A stretch of 64,000 nt of DNA. Source: Prevotella melaninogenica (GTDB taxonomy: Bacteria > Bacteroidota > Bacteroidia > Bacteroidales > Bacteroidaceae). Under the pieces are notes generated by a model. That model searched no databases. It was not told the origin of the DNA and saw only the letters and a program-made list of their open reading frames with translations. Numbering within the stretch: position 1 is the stretch's first letter; every line of letters starts with the position of its first letter. The translations under genes and the position numbers were made by a program. Where the stretch lies: positions 193,501 to 257,500 of the forward strand of contig NZ_CP072348.1 in assembly GCF_018127925.1 (NCBI RefSeq), in the 5' to 3' direction. This document shows positions 40,446 through 49,878 of this stretch, in pieces.

Positions 40446-40880
40446 ATGAAAATTCGTTTAGTACCAAAGAAAAATCCGCAGCAGCGGGAGGAAGTGAAGT
40501 TTTATGCTAATCCTGTAAACGTGGGGCGTAAAACGTTGGATGATATTGCTCGTGACATTTCGGGTCGCTCATCGCTGACACGTGGTGACGCCTCAAACGT
40601 GCTCTATAACTTCATTGATTGTTTGCCCCATTATCTCCGTGATGGTTTTAGTATTCAGTTGGGCGAGTTCGGTACGATGCGTTTAACCTTATCCAGTGAG
40701 GGAGCGTAGAATGAGAAAGCCTTTAAAACCGAAACGATCAAACCTCGAGTAACGTTTACGCCAAGCGTGGAGTTGAAAGCAGCCTTGCGCGATAACTCGT
40801 ATGAGACACCGAAAAAGAAAAAGGAAGAAAAAGAGGAGAAGGAAAACAAAGAAGGGGGAAGTGGACCAGTGGCAGGATAA
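40446..40880 (+). pseudogene. HU-related gene of cassette 2 with internal stop
   Basis: Same family and position as the intact copy at 28.5 kb. The frame reads without a shift for 144 codons but has TAG at 40707-40709, after LTLSSEGA, where copy 1 continues AATEKAF and this copy NEKAFKTETIKPRVTFTP. The stop removes the beta-arm that wraps DNA, leaving 87 residues, so the product is probably inactive unless the stop is suppressed. The intact tail argues for a recent mutation. Confidence 0.85.
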
Positions 40881-41289
40881 GACCTCTCCAAACTTCCTCT
40901 AGAAAGAGGAATGTGCCTAGCGGTATGTGGTTCGTAAGAGTCTTATTTGCTCGATTTGAAATGATTTATTAATGTCTGCCGTTAGGCACTCCTTATTAGT
41001 CAGACCGTATCCGAGAAATTATTTAAATCGTTTCAAAATAAACGAATCATACGTAGATATAGGGACAAAAGCTCCTATTGTCTTTTGCGTATTCATTTGT
41101 TGCCTCTTTAGGAACTTTGTGTCGCTTTGGAGCTCTGTTAGGTTTGTTTGTTCTGTGATTAAAATGTTTTAGCGAAGAATGACAAATTATGTTACTAAAC
41201 GAAATGTTCCTATGTTATTCTGTCTTCAAAGTATGTCTTGTCTGTCAGAAAGGTGTTTATAGCTTGTTAAATAGCTTTTCTAGGAATCT
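40881..41289. other. intergenic stretch with a GTGCCTAACGG-type motif pair
   Basis: Holds a degenerate palindrome (CTTCCTCT / AGAGGAAT) followed by GTGCCTAGCGG near 40911, and the inverted form CCGTTAGGCACTCC at 40979-40992. No gene supported. Confidence 0.4.
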
Positions 41290-42234
41290 TTAGAAAGCCT
41301 CACGATATTTATTTTCTTCCTTATCTTCGAGCATTGAAAGATAACTGTTATATCGGCTTTCTGCAATATAATGTTCTTCGATAGCCTTTCTTACTGCGCA
41401 GCCGGGCTCATGTGTGTGCGTACAGTTTGAGAATCGACAATCTTTTGAGAACTTGAAGATTTCACGGAAGTAGCTTGTCAACTCTTCACGTTCTATATTA
41501 AAGGTTCCGAATCCCTTGATACCCGGTGTGTCAATAAGATATCCACCCATTGGCAACTCCAGCATCTCGCTGAATGTAGTAGTGTGCATACCCGTGTTAT
41601 GTACATCGGAAATCTCTGCCGTACGGAGGTTGACATGGGGTAGGAGAGCATTGATAATCGTTGACTTTCCTACGCCACTATTACCGCTCAAAAGTGTTAC
41701 CTTTTCAGCTAATAATGGTTTTAGTTTCTCCACACTGAATTCATTATTAGCTTCGGCACTCGCTTGTATCTCTACGCACTGATAACCGATGGTCTCATAG
41801 AGATTCATTACTGCATGCTGGTAACGTAGTTCATCTTCATCAAGCAGGTCGTGTTTATTAAAGACGAGTGTTACTGGAATGCGGTAAGCTTCAGCACTGG
41901 CGAGGAAGCGGTCGATGAATGTGGTGGAAGTTTCGGGATAGTTTGTTGTGACAATCAAGAACGCTTGGTCGATATTAGCAGCAATGATATGGCTCTGCTT
42001 AGAGAGGTTAGGTGACTTTCGGATAATATAATTCCTACGGTCTTCTATCTCAGTGATGAAAGCCGTTCCCTCCTGATTAGGCGTGATGATAACATGGTCA
42101 CCAACAGCCACAGGATTGGTAGAGCGAATCCCCTTCAAACGGAAATTGCCCTTAATCTTGCTATCTATCGTCTTGCCTTCCTCGGTCTTTACCGTGTACC
42201 AACTACCTGTGTTCTTTATTACTAAGCCGCGCAT
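41290..42234 (-). CDS. rsgA: ribosome small-subunit-dependent GTPase A
   Basis: Circularly permuted GTPase that checks late 30S maturation. OB-fold domain first ([18 protein letters not shown]), then G motifs in permuted order: NKHDLL (G4), P-loop GNSGVGKST near residue 181 and DTPGIKGFG (G3). The C-terminal zinc domain has [16 protein letters not shown]. Full length (314 aa). frr lies upstream on the same strand with a 196-base gap holding two C-rich palindromes. Confidence 0.95.
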   Translation of the reverse strand: MRGLVIKNTGSWYTVKTEEGKTIDSKIKGNFRLKGIRSTNPVAVGDHVIITPNQEGTAFITEIEDRRNYIIRKSPNLSKQSHIIAANIDQAFLIVTTNYPETSTTFIDRFLASAEAYRIPVTLVFNKHDLLDEDELRYQHAVMNLYETIGYQCVEIQASAEANNEFSVEKLKPLLAEKVTLLSGNSGVGKSTIINALLPHVNLRTAEISDVHNTGMHTTTFSEMLELPMGGYLIDTPGIKGFGTFNIEREELTSYFREIFKFSKDCRFSNCTHTHEPGCAVRKAIEEHYIAESRYNSYLSMLEDKEENKYREAF

Positions 42235-42246
42235 AAAAATAAGGAA

Positions 42247-42428
42247 GCCTCCCCCAACCCCTCCGAAAGGAGGGGAGTGCCTAACGGAAGCCAGTTAGAA
42301 TAATATTTTATCGCTTACAAACAGTCTATTATAACCGCTTGTATGTTTTTGTTTGAGTAAGGTATTGATAATATATCAGAAGCACTTGCCTATTACATCC
42401 CCTCCTTTCGGAGGGGCTTGGGGAGGTT
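42247..42428. repeat. pair of inverted C-rich palindromes between rsgA and frr
   Basis: CCCCTCCGAAAGGAGGGG at about 42258-42275 and CCCCTCCTTTCGGAGGGG at about 42399-42416. The elements (CCTCCCCC-A-ACCCCTCC) face each other. The first is followed by AGTGCCTAACGG. Likely terminator or mobile palindrome of the type seen near 36.25 kb. Confidence 0.65.
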
Positions 42429-42430
42429 TT

Positions 42431-42991
42431 TTAAACGGTCATAATCTCTTTCTGCTTATCCTCTAACAGTGTTTCAACCTGCTTGATAAACTTGTCATGA
42501 ATCTTCTGCAAGCTGTCTTCAGCATCCTTCTCATTATCTTCTGAAAGACCATCCTTGATAGCTTTCTTCAGTTTTTCCTTGATGTCAGAACGCACATTGC
42601 GAATCTCAACCTTTGTGCGCTCACCAATCTTGTTACACTGCTTTACCAAGTCACGACGACGCTCCTCTGTTGGCTGAGGCAAGTTCAGACGAATCAATTC
42701 ACCATTGTTCTCTGGTGTGATACCAACATCTGAGTCCATGATAGCCTTTTCAATATCTTTGATAGCCTTTTTATCCCATGGCTTGATAGCAATGGTACGT
42801 GCGTCAGGCACCATGACTGAGGCAACCTGATTCAAAGGAACCTTTGAACCGTAAGATTCTACTCGTACACCATCGAGGATGGCTACGTTTGCACGGCCAG
42901 CACGGATGCGCTGCAACTCATCACCGAGATACATCGTTGCCATTTCCATGCGCTCGCTGGCATCATTTAATGTCTGCTTAACGTCTAACAT
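42431..42991 (-). CDS. frr: ribosome recycling factor
   Basis: Splits post-termination ribosomes with EF-G. The 186 aa protein covers the whole RRF fold: LQRIRAGRANVAILDGVRVESYGSKVPLNQVASV, IAIKPWDKKAIKDIEKAI, IRLNLPQPTEERRRDLVK and the C-terminal helix, quoted in parts. Normal length. A TATTTTTG box lies 29 bases upstream on the same strand (43027-43020). Confidence 0.97.
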   Translation of the reverse strand: MLDVKQTLNDASERMEMATMYLGDELQRIRAGRANVAILDGVRVESYGSKVPLNQVASVMVPDARTIAIKPWDKKAIKDIEKAIMDSDVGITPENNGELIRLNLPQPTEERRRDLVKQCNKIGERTKVEIRNVRSDIKEKLKKAIKDGLSEDNEKDAEDSLQKIHDKFIKQVETLLEDKQKEIMTV

Positions 42992-43094
42992 ATATTCGTA
43001 ATATTAAATTTCTACTTTACAAAAATAGGTATTAATTCGGATATGCACAAGATTTTACTTTACTTTTTTGTCAAAACAAGGTTTTCTATCCTTT

Positions 43095-43574
43095 CTATTG
43101 GAAGAGGTCTTGTGTTTCTGCCATTAGTAGTTCGATGATACGTTCCAAACCTTCTTTATCGTCTTCGTTGAAGTCGTTGAGCTGGGTACTATCAATGTCG
43201 AGTACACCACGGAAAGTATGTGAGTCATCATACATCGGAACAACAATCTCACTGCGTGAAAGACTACTACAAGCAATGTGTCCAGGGAATTTCTCTACAT
43301 CGGGAACAATAAGGGTGCGTTCTTCTTTCCATGCCTTCCCACAGACACCCTTGCCGAATGGGATGACGTAACAGGCTACTGACCCCTGAAAAGGACCTAA
43401 TCTCAACATATTTCCATTCTCTTGGAGATAAAAGCCCACCCAAAAGAAACGCTCTGGAAAGGTGTCATGCAATGCTGCTGACACATTTGCTAAGATACCT
43501 ACAAGGTTTGTTTCATCCTTAATAAGTCCGGCAATCTGTAGTATGAGTTGGTTATATTGTTCTTTTCTTGTCAT
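43095..43574 (-). CDS. GAF-domain free methionine-(R)-sulfoxide reductase
   Basis: fRMsr-type GAF protein of 159 aa that reduces free methionine-R-sulfoxide. The three active-site cysteine positions are recognisable: GSVACYVIPFGKGVCGKAW and GHIACSSLSRSEIVVP. The GAF fold runs through LDIDSTQLNDFNEDD. It starts 22 bases downstream of rsmA on the same strand, likely one transcript. Redox repair function is inferred from the motif. Confidence 0.85.
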   Translation of the reverse strand: MTRKEQYNQLILQIAGLIKDETNLVGILANVSAALHDTFPERFFWVGFYLQENGNMLRLGPFQGSVACYVIPFGKGVCGKAWKEERTLIVPDVEKFPGHIACSSLSRSEIVVPMYDDSHTFRGVLDIDSTQLNDFNEDDKEGLERIIELLMAETQDLFQ

Positions 43575-43596
43575 TAGGAGTTATATTTCTTCCTAT

Positions 43597-44400
43597 TTAT
43601 TGTCCAATAATCTTCAATTGTTCCTCAACCATGTTTGTTAGTTCAACAAACTGAGCGATAGATAGTTGCTCTGGACGTTTGGTCATAATGTCTTGCTCAT
43701 AGAAACCATCAGTAGGTTTAACCGCATTGAATATCTGTCGTAAGCTCACCCGTAACATCTTACGACGCTGGTTGAACACAGTCTTCACCACACGTTTAAA
43801 GAGTAGCTGATCACAGCCAATGTCCGTCACTTCGTTGCGTGTCATACGGATAACGGCACTCTTAACCTTTGGAGGAGGATTGAAGACATTCTCATCTACG
43901 GTAAAGAGATATTCCACATTATACCATGCTTGCATCAAGACGGATAAGATACCATACGTCTTTGAGCCAGGTCCAGCAGCCATACGCTGTGCGACCTCAC
44001 GTTGTATCATACCCGTACAGCAAGGGATAAGGTCTTTATACTCAAGCATCTTAAAGAAAATTTGAGACGAGATGTCGTAAGGATAGTTGCCTGTCAACAC
44101 AAACTGTCTACCATCAAAGACTTCATTTAAATCCATGCGGAGGAAGTCTTGTCCAAGAATATTCTCACGTAACTTAGGGAATTTCTCGTAGAGGAAAGCA
44201 ACACTTTCCGAGTCTATCTCTACAGCTTTCACTTCACGTGGCTTCTCAACAAGATATTGAGTAAGGACACCCATACCTGGTCCAATCTCTAATACAGGGA
44301 TATCTGGACAGGCATCAACGGTGTCAGCAATCTGACGAGCTATGCTTAAGTCAGTAAGGAAGTGCTGACCCAAATTCTTCTTTGGCTTGACTAATTTCAT
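43597..44400 (-). CDS. rsmA: 16S rRNA (A1518/A1519) dimethyltransferase
   Basis: KsgA. SAM-binding fold with NLGQHFLTD, VLEIGPGMGVLTQYL, VKAVEIDSESV and the catalytic NYPYDIS (NLPYNIS class). The C-terminal RNA domain has PPPKVKSAVIRM and FNQRRKMLRVSL. Full length (267 aa). A TATCTTTG promoter box is at 44428-44421 on the same strand, back to back with that of the next gene. Confidence 0.96.
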   Translation of the reverse strand: MKLVKPKKNLGQHFLTDLSIARQIADTVDACPDIPVLEIGPGMGVLTQYLVEKPREVKAVEIDSESVAFLYEKFPKLRENILGQDFLRMDLNEVFDGRQFVLTGNYPYDISSQIFFKMLEYKDLIPCCTGMIQREVAQRMAAGPGSKTYGILSVLMQAWYNVEYLFTVDENVFNPPPKVKSAVIRMTRNEVTDIGCDQLLFKRVVKTVFNQRRKMLRVSLRQIFNAVKPTDGFYEQDIMTKRPEQLSIAQFVELTNMVEEQLKIIGQ

Positions 44401-44461
44401 AATTTTTCTTTATTTGCCTACAAAGATACTCATTTTATTTTGCATTAAAAAACATTTTAAT

Positions 44462-44469
44462 TATCTTTG
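44462..44469 (+). promoter_or_regulatory. -7 box almost touching a start codon
   Basis: TATCTTTG ends 9 bases before the ATG at 44479, so the mRNA would be leaderless or nearly so. It also rules out the TTG at 44467 as a start. Confidence 0.5.
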
Positions 44470-44478
44470 CTCCATTAT

Positions 44479-45507
44479 ATGAGGACGAAGAAACTGTTCA
44501 ACAATACTGTGAAGATTGCATTGCCGTTACTACTTGGAAGTGCAATCCTTTATTGGATGTATAGGGGATTCGACTTCTCCAGTATCAAACATGTACTGCT
44601 ACATGAGATGAACTGGACCTGGATGATTCTCTCACTCCCTTTCGGCATACTGGCGCAGGCTTTTCGTGGGTGGAGATGGAAGCAGAGTCTTGAACCTATC
44701 GGTGAGCATCCACGCGCATCGGTCTGTGTTAACTCTATCTTTCTTTCTTATGCTGTCAGTCTGCTTATTCCCCGCATTGGTGAGTTTGCTCGTTGTGGAG
44801 TGTTGAATAGATATGATAAGATTGCCTTCCCAAAAGCTATTGGTACAGTAGTGACTGAGCGTGCAGTAGATACGCTTATTGTATTATTCATCAGTGCCAC
44901 AGCCTTTTTGATGCAGATAAGAGTTTTCACGAACTTCTTTTCAAGGACAGGTACACGTATTGATGATATCTTCGGTATGTTCTCACCAACGGGCTGGCTG
45001 GTAACGGCTATCTGTGGTGTTGCATCAATTATCCTCTTCTATTATGTGCTACGTCACCTATCTTTCTACAAGAAAGTGAAGGAGATGTTAGGTGGTATAT
45101 GGCAGGGAATAAGTTCTTTGCGTAAAGTAAAGAATATACCTTTGTTTATCTTCTACAGTCTGGCGATATGGGGAAGTTACTTCCTTCATTATTACTTGAC
45201 ATTCTTTTGCTTTGATGCAACAGCAAACCTCGGTCTTTCTTGTGCACTTGTAAGCTTTGTCGTTGGCTCAATAGCTGTTATTGTACCAACGCCTAATGGA
45301 GCAGGACCTTGGCATTTTGCAGTCAAAACAATGCTGATACTTTATGGGGTGGCAGACAATCAAGCACTCTATTTTGTACTGATTGTACATACCATTCAAA
45401 CCTTGCTGGTTATTCTCTTAGGTGTTTACGCATGGATGACACTGAGCTTTACGAAGACACCAGTGGCATTGGGTGGTCCAGCTGAACTTACCCGCCCTGC
45501 AAAGTAA
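44479..45507 (+). CDS. flippase-like / LPG-synthase-TM domain membrane protein
   Basis: Integral membrane protein of 342 aa with about eight hydrophobic segments, of the UPF0104 / lysylphosphatidylglycerol synthase TM family. Recognisable segments are QAFRGWRWKQSL, SLLIPRIGEFARCGVL, TVVTERAVDTLIVL and IVPTPNGAGPWHFAV. Substrate unknown; family members move or modify lipid-linked compounds. Start placed at the ATG because the in-frame TTG upstream is inside the promoter. Confidence 0.82.
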   Translation: MRTKKLFNNTVKIALPLLLGSAILYWMYRGFDFSSIKHVLLHEMNWTWMILSLPFGILAQAFRGWRWKQSLEPIGEHPRASVCVNSIFLSYAVSLLIPRIGEFARCGVLNRYDKIAFPKAIGTVVTERAVDTLIVLFISATAFLMQIRVFTNFFSRTGTRIDDIFGMFSPTGWLVTAICGVASIILFYYVLRHLSFYKKVKEMLGGIWQGISSLRKVKNIPLFIFYSLAIWGSYFLHYYLTFFCFDATANLGLSCALVSFVVGSIAVIVPTPNGAGPWHFAVKTMLILYGVADNQALYFVLIVHTIQTLLVILLGVYAWMTLSFTKTPVALGGPAELTRPAK

Positions 45508-45572
45508 TTGTAGAAGAAGATAGTTTTGAACGAATGAATAAACAATGATAATAACCTTTTAAAATCAACATT

Positions 45573-47027
45573 ATGAGTGAAATAAGAAATCTTAAGCCAG
45601 AAGGCCTTTGGAGAAATTTCGATGATCTGACACAGGTTCCACGTCCTTCTGGATTGCCAGAGAAAGTACAGAAGTTCTTGTTAGACTTTGCTGCAAGAGT
45701 AGGTGTTGAATCATATATCGATGCTGGTGGCAATGTTGTAATGCGTAAGCCTGCTACACCGGGATATGAAAACCGTAAGACAGTTCTGTTGCAGGCGCAT
45801 ATGGACATGGTTTCACAGAAGGCTCCAGATAGTAATCATAACTTTGAAACAGACCCAATCGTGACACATATCGTGGATGGATGGGTATATGCAAACAACA
45901 CTACACTTGGTGCTGACGATGGTATCGGTGTTGCTGCTATCATGGCTGTCATGGAAGATAAGACCTTGAAGCATGGTGTCGTAGAGGCATTGATTACTCG
46001 TGATGAGGAAACGGGTATGTATGGTGTCAACGAAATGCCAAGTGGTGAGTTGCACAGTGATATCCTTATGAACCTTGACTCTGAGACATGGGGTAAGTTT
46101 GTTATTGGTTCTGCAGGTGGTGTTGACATTACTTCAACCGTAGCGTATAAGGAAGTAGCAAATGATCAAGAAGCTGCTGTCAAGGTAACTTTGAAGGGTT
46201 TCCGTGGTGGTCACTCTGGTCTGGAAATCAATGAGGGCCGTGCCAATGCGAATAAGGAAATGGTTCGCTTTGTACGCAATGCAGTTAACGAACTTGGTGT
46301 ACGTTTAGCTTCTTGGGAAGGTGGTAATATGCGCAATGCTATTCCATTCAAGGCTGAAGTTGTTTTGGCATTGCCACAGAGCAAAGTTGCAGCTTTGAAG
46401 GATATGGTTGCTCGTCAGAAGGCACTCGTAGAAGACGAATTCAAGGGTATTGAACCTAATGTAGAGTTCTTTGTAGAGGATGTAGAGAAGCCTGAAAACA
46501 TTGTTCCTGCAGATGTTCAGGAGAAGTTAATCAATGCTATCTATGCCTGTCATAATGGCGTATTGCGTATGATTCCATCTTATCCTGACGTTGTTGAGAC
46601 TTCGTCAAACCTTGCAATTATACATATTGAGCCAACTAAGGCAACGATTATGATTCTTGCTCGTTCAAGCCGTGAGGACATGAGAGACTATATCTCTGCT
46701 CAGTTGGAAAGCTGCTTTAATATGGCTGGCATGAAGACAGTCTTCAGTGGTCAATATGGTGGTTGGGATCCAAACCCAGAGAGTGAAATCCTTAACCTCT
46801 TGAAGAAGGTTTATAAGGAGCAGAACGGTGTAGAGGGTATTGTGCAGGTAGACCACGCTGGTCTTGAATGTTCAGTCATCCTCGGCAAGTATCCAGGTAT
46901 GGATGTTGTTAGTCTTGGTCCAACTCTCCGCAGTCCACATACAGCAAAAGAGCGTCTTGAGATAGCAACTGTTGAGCCATTCTGGAAGCTTCTCGTTCAG
47001 ACTTTAGAGGAGATTCCTGTCAAGTAG
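45573..47027 (+). CDS. pepD: aminoacyl-histidine dipeptidase
   Basis: M20-family zinc dipeptidase of 484 aa (cytosol non-specific dipeptidase). Metal-site segments: VLLQAHMDMVSQK, TTLGADDGIGVAAIMAVMED, the catalytic ITRDEETGMYGV and LMNLDSETWG; the lid domain has GFRGGHSGLEINEGRANANK in part, and the C-terminus SLGPTLRSPHTAKERLEI. Length normal. It follows the membrane protein by 65 bases and is closed by a terminator. Confidence 0.95.
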   Translation: MSEIRNLKPEGLWRNFDDLTQVPRPSGLPEKVQKFLLDFAARVGVESYIDAGGNVVMRKPATPGYENRKTVLLQAHMDMVSQKAPDSNHNFETDPIVTHIVDGWVYANNTTLGADDGIGVAAIMAVMEDKTLKHGVVEALITRDEETGMYGVNEMPSGELHSDILMNLDSETWGKFVIGSAGGVDITSTVAYKEVANDQEAAVKVTLKGFRGGHSGLEINEGRANANKEMVRFVRNAVNELGVRLASWEGGNMRNAIPFKAEVVLALPQSKVAALKDMVARQKALVEDEFKGIEPNVEFFVEDVEKPENIVPADVQEKLINAIYACHNGVLRMIPSYPDVVETSSNLAIIHIEPTKATIMILARSSREDMRDYISAQLESCFNMAGMKTVFSGQYGGWDPNPESEILNLLKKVYKEQNGVEGIVQVDHAGLECSVILGKYPGMDVVSLGPTLRSPHTAKERLEIATVEPFWKLLVQTLEEIPVK

Positions 47028-47083
47028 AACCGATGAGGCTGTGACAAACAGCTGAATAGAGGATAAATAAAAGAATAGATAAT

Positions 47084-47132
47084 AGAACTGTTTTCCGTCT
47101 TTTTATATGAAGCTGGGAAGCAGTTCTTTTTT
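47084..47132 (+). terminator. terminator of pepD
   Basis: AGAACTG.TTTCC arm pairs with GG.AA.CAGTTCT and is followed by seven T. Confidence 0.75.
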
Positions 47133-47180
47133 TATCTATATTATTTAAGGTACAAACTTGCAATGTTAAACTTTTTTATT

Positions 47181-47188
47181 TATTTTTG
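47181..47188 (+). promoter_or_regulatory. -7 box of the DUF4738 gene
   Basis: TATTTTTG, 49 bases before the chosen ATG at 47238. It makes the ATG at 47163 impossible for this transcript. Confidence 0.5.
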
Positions 47189-47237
47189 TGGGCAAATCTA
47201 TGAATCAGATTTGTTGTTAATTATAAAAAGAAATACG

Positions 47238-48101
47238 ATGAAAAAGAATAGAAATACAAAGTCATTTAAAGCTTTGTTACTTATCGCTTTGGGTATGGGT
47301 ATTCTGTCTGCTTGTTGTGCACCAGGAGTTCGGAAAGCTCCTACCGCTGCTCAGGTTGAGGATACGTCTGCTGTTCGCGAGGATAAAACAATGAAGACAG
47401 AAGATTACGCTAACGAGAGTGTGATGATGGATACAGTCTATGGAGACTGGCATGTTCGGGTTGACACTGTTGATAGTAAGACTAAGGTGAAGAATTCTGA
47501 TGAGTTTGTAAAGAAGGTGGTCGTGACGATTTCAAAGGGTGGTAAAGTCTTGTTTGATAAAAAAGTCTTTACACGAGAAGACTTTTGTAAAGGTGCGAAC
47601 GAGGAATTTCAGGTTTATGCTGTTTTTCCCGACATAACTAACACTTCTGTTTATTTGCCAGTTTCTATCTGTTATCCAGAAACGGATGATGGTTTTACCG
47701 TCTGGTTGGCGTTGTCTAAAGATGGAAGTAGTAAGGTTTATCCTGTTCCTCTGGCATTGGACGAGTCAGACATGGTAACATCTTTTTATGTAAAGTACAT
47801 TCATGAGTTGCAGCAGAAGCCAGTGGATAAGGCTTCACTATTGAAACTTGCCCGTGATTATGGCTCTCCTAAGTTTATGGAACAGCTGACAAAGGAAGGG
47901 GTGGATGTTGTCTTACCCGCAAAGGTGCTTGCTCGAAAGGATATGAAAGTAGTTCCAGAAGTTGAACTTGTGAAGGGTGGTTGTCTGGTAAGATTCTCTA
48001 CTTCATACGATAATACCCAGCCTTTTGATTCAATACGTGTTGTGTTGAAGGAGCGTCAGGTCAAGATATGTGACTATATGATTGATAAGGTGATTCACTA
48101 A
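47238..48101 (+). CDS. DUF4738-like lipoprotein
   Basis: 287 aa exported lipoprotein, lipobox GILSACC. The body resembles DUF4738 proteins of Prevotella: GDWHVRVDTVDSKTKV, VTISKGGKVLFDKKVFTREDF, then a beta-rich C-terminus ending VVLKERQVKICDYMIDKVI. Function unknown. The frame is open to an ATG at 47163 but the signal peptide and promoter fit the ATG at 47238. Confidence 0.72.
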   Translation: MKKNRNTKSFKALLLIALGMGILSACCAPGVRKAPTAAQVEDTSAVREDKTMKTEDYANESVMMDTVYGDWHVRVDTVDSKTKVKNSDEFVKKVVVTISKGGKVLFDKKVFTREDFCKGANEEFQVYAVFPDITNTSVYLPVSICYPETDDGFTVWLALSKDGSSKVYPVPLALDESDMVTSFYVKYIHELQQKPVDKASLLKLARDYGSPKFMEQLTKEGVDVVLPAKVLARKDMKVVPEVELVKGGCLVRFSTSYDNTQPFDSIRVVLKERQVKICDYMIDKVIH

Positions 48102-48122
48102 TTTCTCAGTGTTTGTAAACAC

Positions 48123-48158
48123 AAAGCAGGGGCGCACGATACGTACATCCCTGCTTTT
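48123..48158. terminator. two-way terminator between convergent genes
   Basis: AAAGCAGGG / CCCTGCTTT with a 17-base loop, between the DUF4738 and beta-barrel genes. Confidence 0.7.
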
Positions 48159-48177
48159 GTTATTATCTGTTTCTTAA

Positions 48178-48807
48178 TTAAAATGCCCAACCGAAGCCGA
48201 GGTATGGAAAGAAGAATGCTTTCTTAACTGCATTCTTCTCGCCAATAGTAAAAGAAGGACTGAAACCTGCACGGAACAGGAAACCCTTGTTAGATACGTG
48301 ACGATAGCCGATGTTTCCAAAGATATAGTAGCCGAATTTGTTACGACTCTCATTGTAAGCCAGCCAGGTCTTTGTTCCTTCTGGAGTGTTATACTCTCCC
48401 ACAGCATGCTTCTGTTGGTCAGCTGACAACGAAGACTTCGGACCATCTACAGACTCCACAAAGATACCGTGTATATTGTATATACCCACACTTGTACCCA
48501 CACCAACCTCAAGGTTGTTCTTTTGGCTACCCAAGAGATAGTTAACTTCCAATGGTACAGCATAGCCACGTACGTCTGAACCTTCCCAGAAAATGCTGGA
48601 ATTATGACCATAACCGAAGCTCAATCCGGCTCTCCATCCGAAGCGTGTGTGGTCGTTGAAACGTGCATCATAGTTGATACCTGCAAGGTTTGACGGACCC
48701 AATAGCTCCAAGTAAACGGCTTTGTCCTTTTCTAATCCGTTAGATTCCTGTGCCATAGCCATTGTGTGTAAGCCGAGGAACAGTGCGAAAATTAGTAATT
48801 TCTTCAT
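48178..48807 (-). CDS. outer-membrane beta-barrel protein
   Basis: 209 aa, signal peptide ending TMAMAQ, then alternating strands typical of small OmpA/PorT-like barrels (WRAGLSFGYGHNSS, NLEVGVGTSVGIYN, YYIFGNIGYRHVSN) and a C-terminal aromatic strand FFPYLGFGWAF. No plug or peptidoglycan domain. Function unknown. Monocistronic. Confidence 0.8.
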   Translation of the reverse strand: MKKLLIFALFLGLHTMAMAQESNGLEKDKAVYLELLGPSNLAGINYDARFNDHTRFGWRAGLSFGYGHNSSIFWEGSDVRGYAVPLEVNYLLGSQKNNLEVGVGTSVGIYNIHGIFVESVDGPKSSLSADQQKHAVGEYNTPEGTKTWLAYNESRNKFGYYIFGNIGYRHVSNKGFLFRAGFSPSFTIGEKNAVKKAFFFPYLGFGWAF

Positions 48808-49001
48808 TCTTTTAGTTATATATGATTATTTGTTACAAAGGTATAAAAAAATAACAGTAACAAAGAATTTGTTAAGGTTTTATAGAAATGGGATAAGTAT
48901 ATTGTCGTTGTGTGATTTTTTATAGATGTAGAGGGAGTTGGTAAGGATGTTTATCATTGTATATTTTGTAATAATATTTCACATCTTCTATTTTTATTGA
49001 T

Positions 49002-49111
49002 GCTTAATTGGCTTCTAAAAGATGCTTTTTAAGCTTTCAAAAGGTACCCTTTTGAGGTCTTACTAACGCCCTTTTGAAGTCCAATTAGGCATCTTTTAAA
49101 ATGGTGTTTTG
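49002..49111 (+). repeat. 22-bp period array, family A copy 3
   Basis: Units start at 49002, 49024, 49046, 49068 and 49090. Cores are GCTTAATTGGCTT, GCTTTTTAAGCTT, ACCCTTTTGAGGTC, GCCCTTTTGAAGTC and CATCTTTTAAAAT. It lies in the 617-base gap upstream of the beta-barrel gene; nothing else but the hairpin below is seen there. Confidence 0.85.
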
Positions 49112-49271
49112 TAATCGGTTGATTTGTTGATAGTTATAGATGTGTGTGAAAGGGGGCATTTCTGCCCTTTTCAGACAATATAACACAAGAATTTTGTAAT
49201 GATATTTCGCAGGCTTTACGTTGTAGTAGAATATGCTTTTAAGTTAAGATAATGAGCTGTTTTTATATAAG

Positions 49272-49340
49272 AATGCACGGCTCTTATATCCGTTTATAAT
49301 TGTTATTAACGGAGTGTGAGTCGTGCATTCCTATATTTTT
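49272..49340. terminator. long imperfect hairpin after the S4 gene
   Basis: GAATGCACG (49272-49280) pairs with CGTGCATTC (49323-49331), with a second inner stem TCCGTT / AACGGA. Downstream of the S4-pth-rplY operon on the minus strand. Confidence 0.5.
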
Positions 49341-49424
49341 ACAATAGCCTTTGTTGCAATGTCAGCGGGATATAGCCTTTGTCATGCTGTCTATTAGTTT
49401 GTTTTAACCTATCAGACAACGATT

Positions 49425-49847
49425 TTAGAAAGTTTCATCCTCATCATCGTCCTCATCAAAACCAAATAGGGTAGGGTCGACGAAGGCATCCATCTGACGG
49501 CGGTCCTTCTTAGTTGGGCGTCCTGTTCCACGTGCTCTGTCGACAAAACCACTGATACGGCTCATCTCTAAGAGTTCGTACTGCTTAGCATCGGTCACAT
49601 TCTCGTAGACTTCAGGGATGAGTTTTGCACCAACACGTTGTTCAATTGGTTTGAGAACCTTGAACGAATAGGTGATAGGCGACTTCTTAACACTCACCAC
49701 TTCCCCCGCTTTGATTGTGTGGGAAGGTTTTACGTTGATACCTTTTATCGTGACACGACCATTCTTGCAGGCGTCTGCAGCGATGGAGCGGGTCTTATAG
49801 ATGCGGGCAGCCCATAGCCATTTGTCAATTCTTGCAATATCGTTCAT
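49425..49847 (-). CDS. S4-domain RNA-binding protein (Hsp15/HslR-like)
   Basis: 140 aa protein with an N-terminal S4 domain: IDKWLWAARIYKTRSIAADACKNGRVTIKGINVKPSH, seen in parts, as in Hsp15, which binds free 50S subunits with stalled peptidyl-tRNA. C-terminal half is basic, then a very acidic tail (DEDDDEDETF). It is last in rplY-pth-S4, a ribosome-rescue and translation cluster. Confidence 0.85.
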   Translation of the reverse strand: MNDIARIDKWLWAARIYKTRSIAADACKNGRVTIKGINVKPSHTIKAGEVVSVKKSPITYSFKVLKPIEQRVGAKLIPEVYENVTDAKQYELLEMSRISGFVDRARGTGRPTKKDRRQMDAFVDPTLFGFDEDDDEDETF

Positions 49848-49878
49848 AGTCTCATCATATATTAAAGAGGATGTGCGA

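Noticed and set aside
40972-41172. 66-codon frame near 41 kb
   Set aside because: Low-complexity hydrophobic translation, overlaps a repeated motif, no family.
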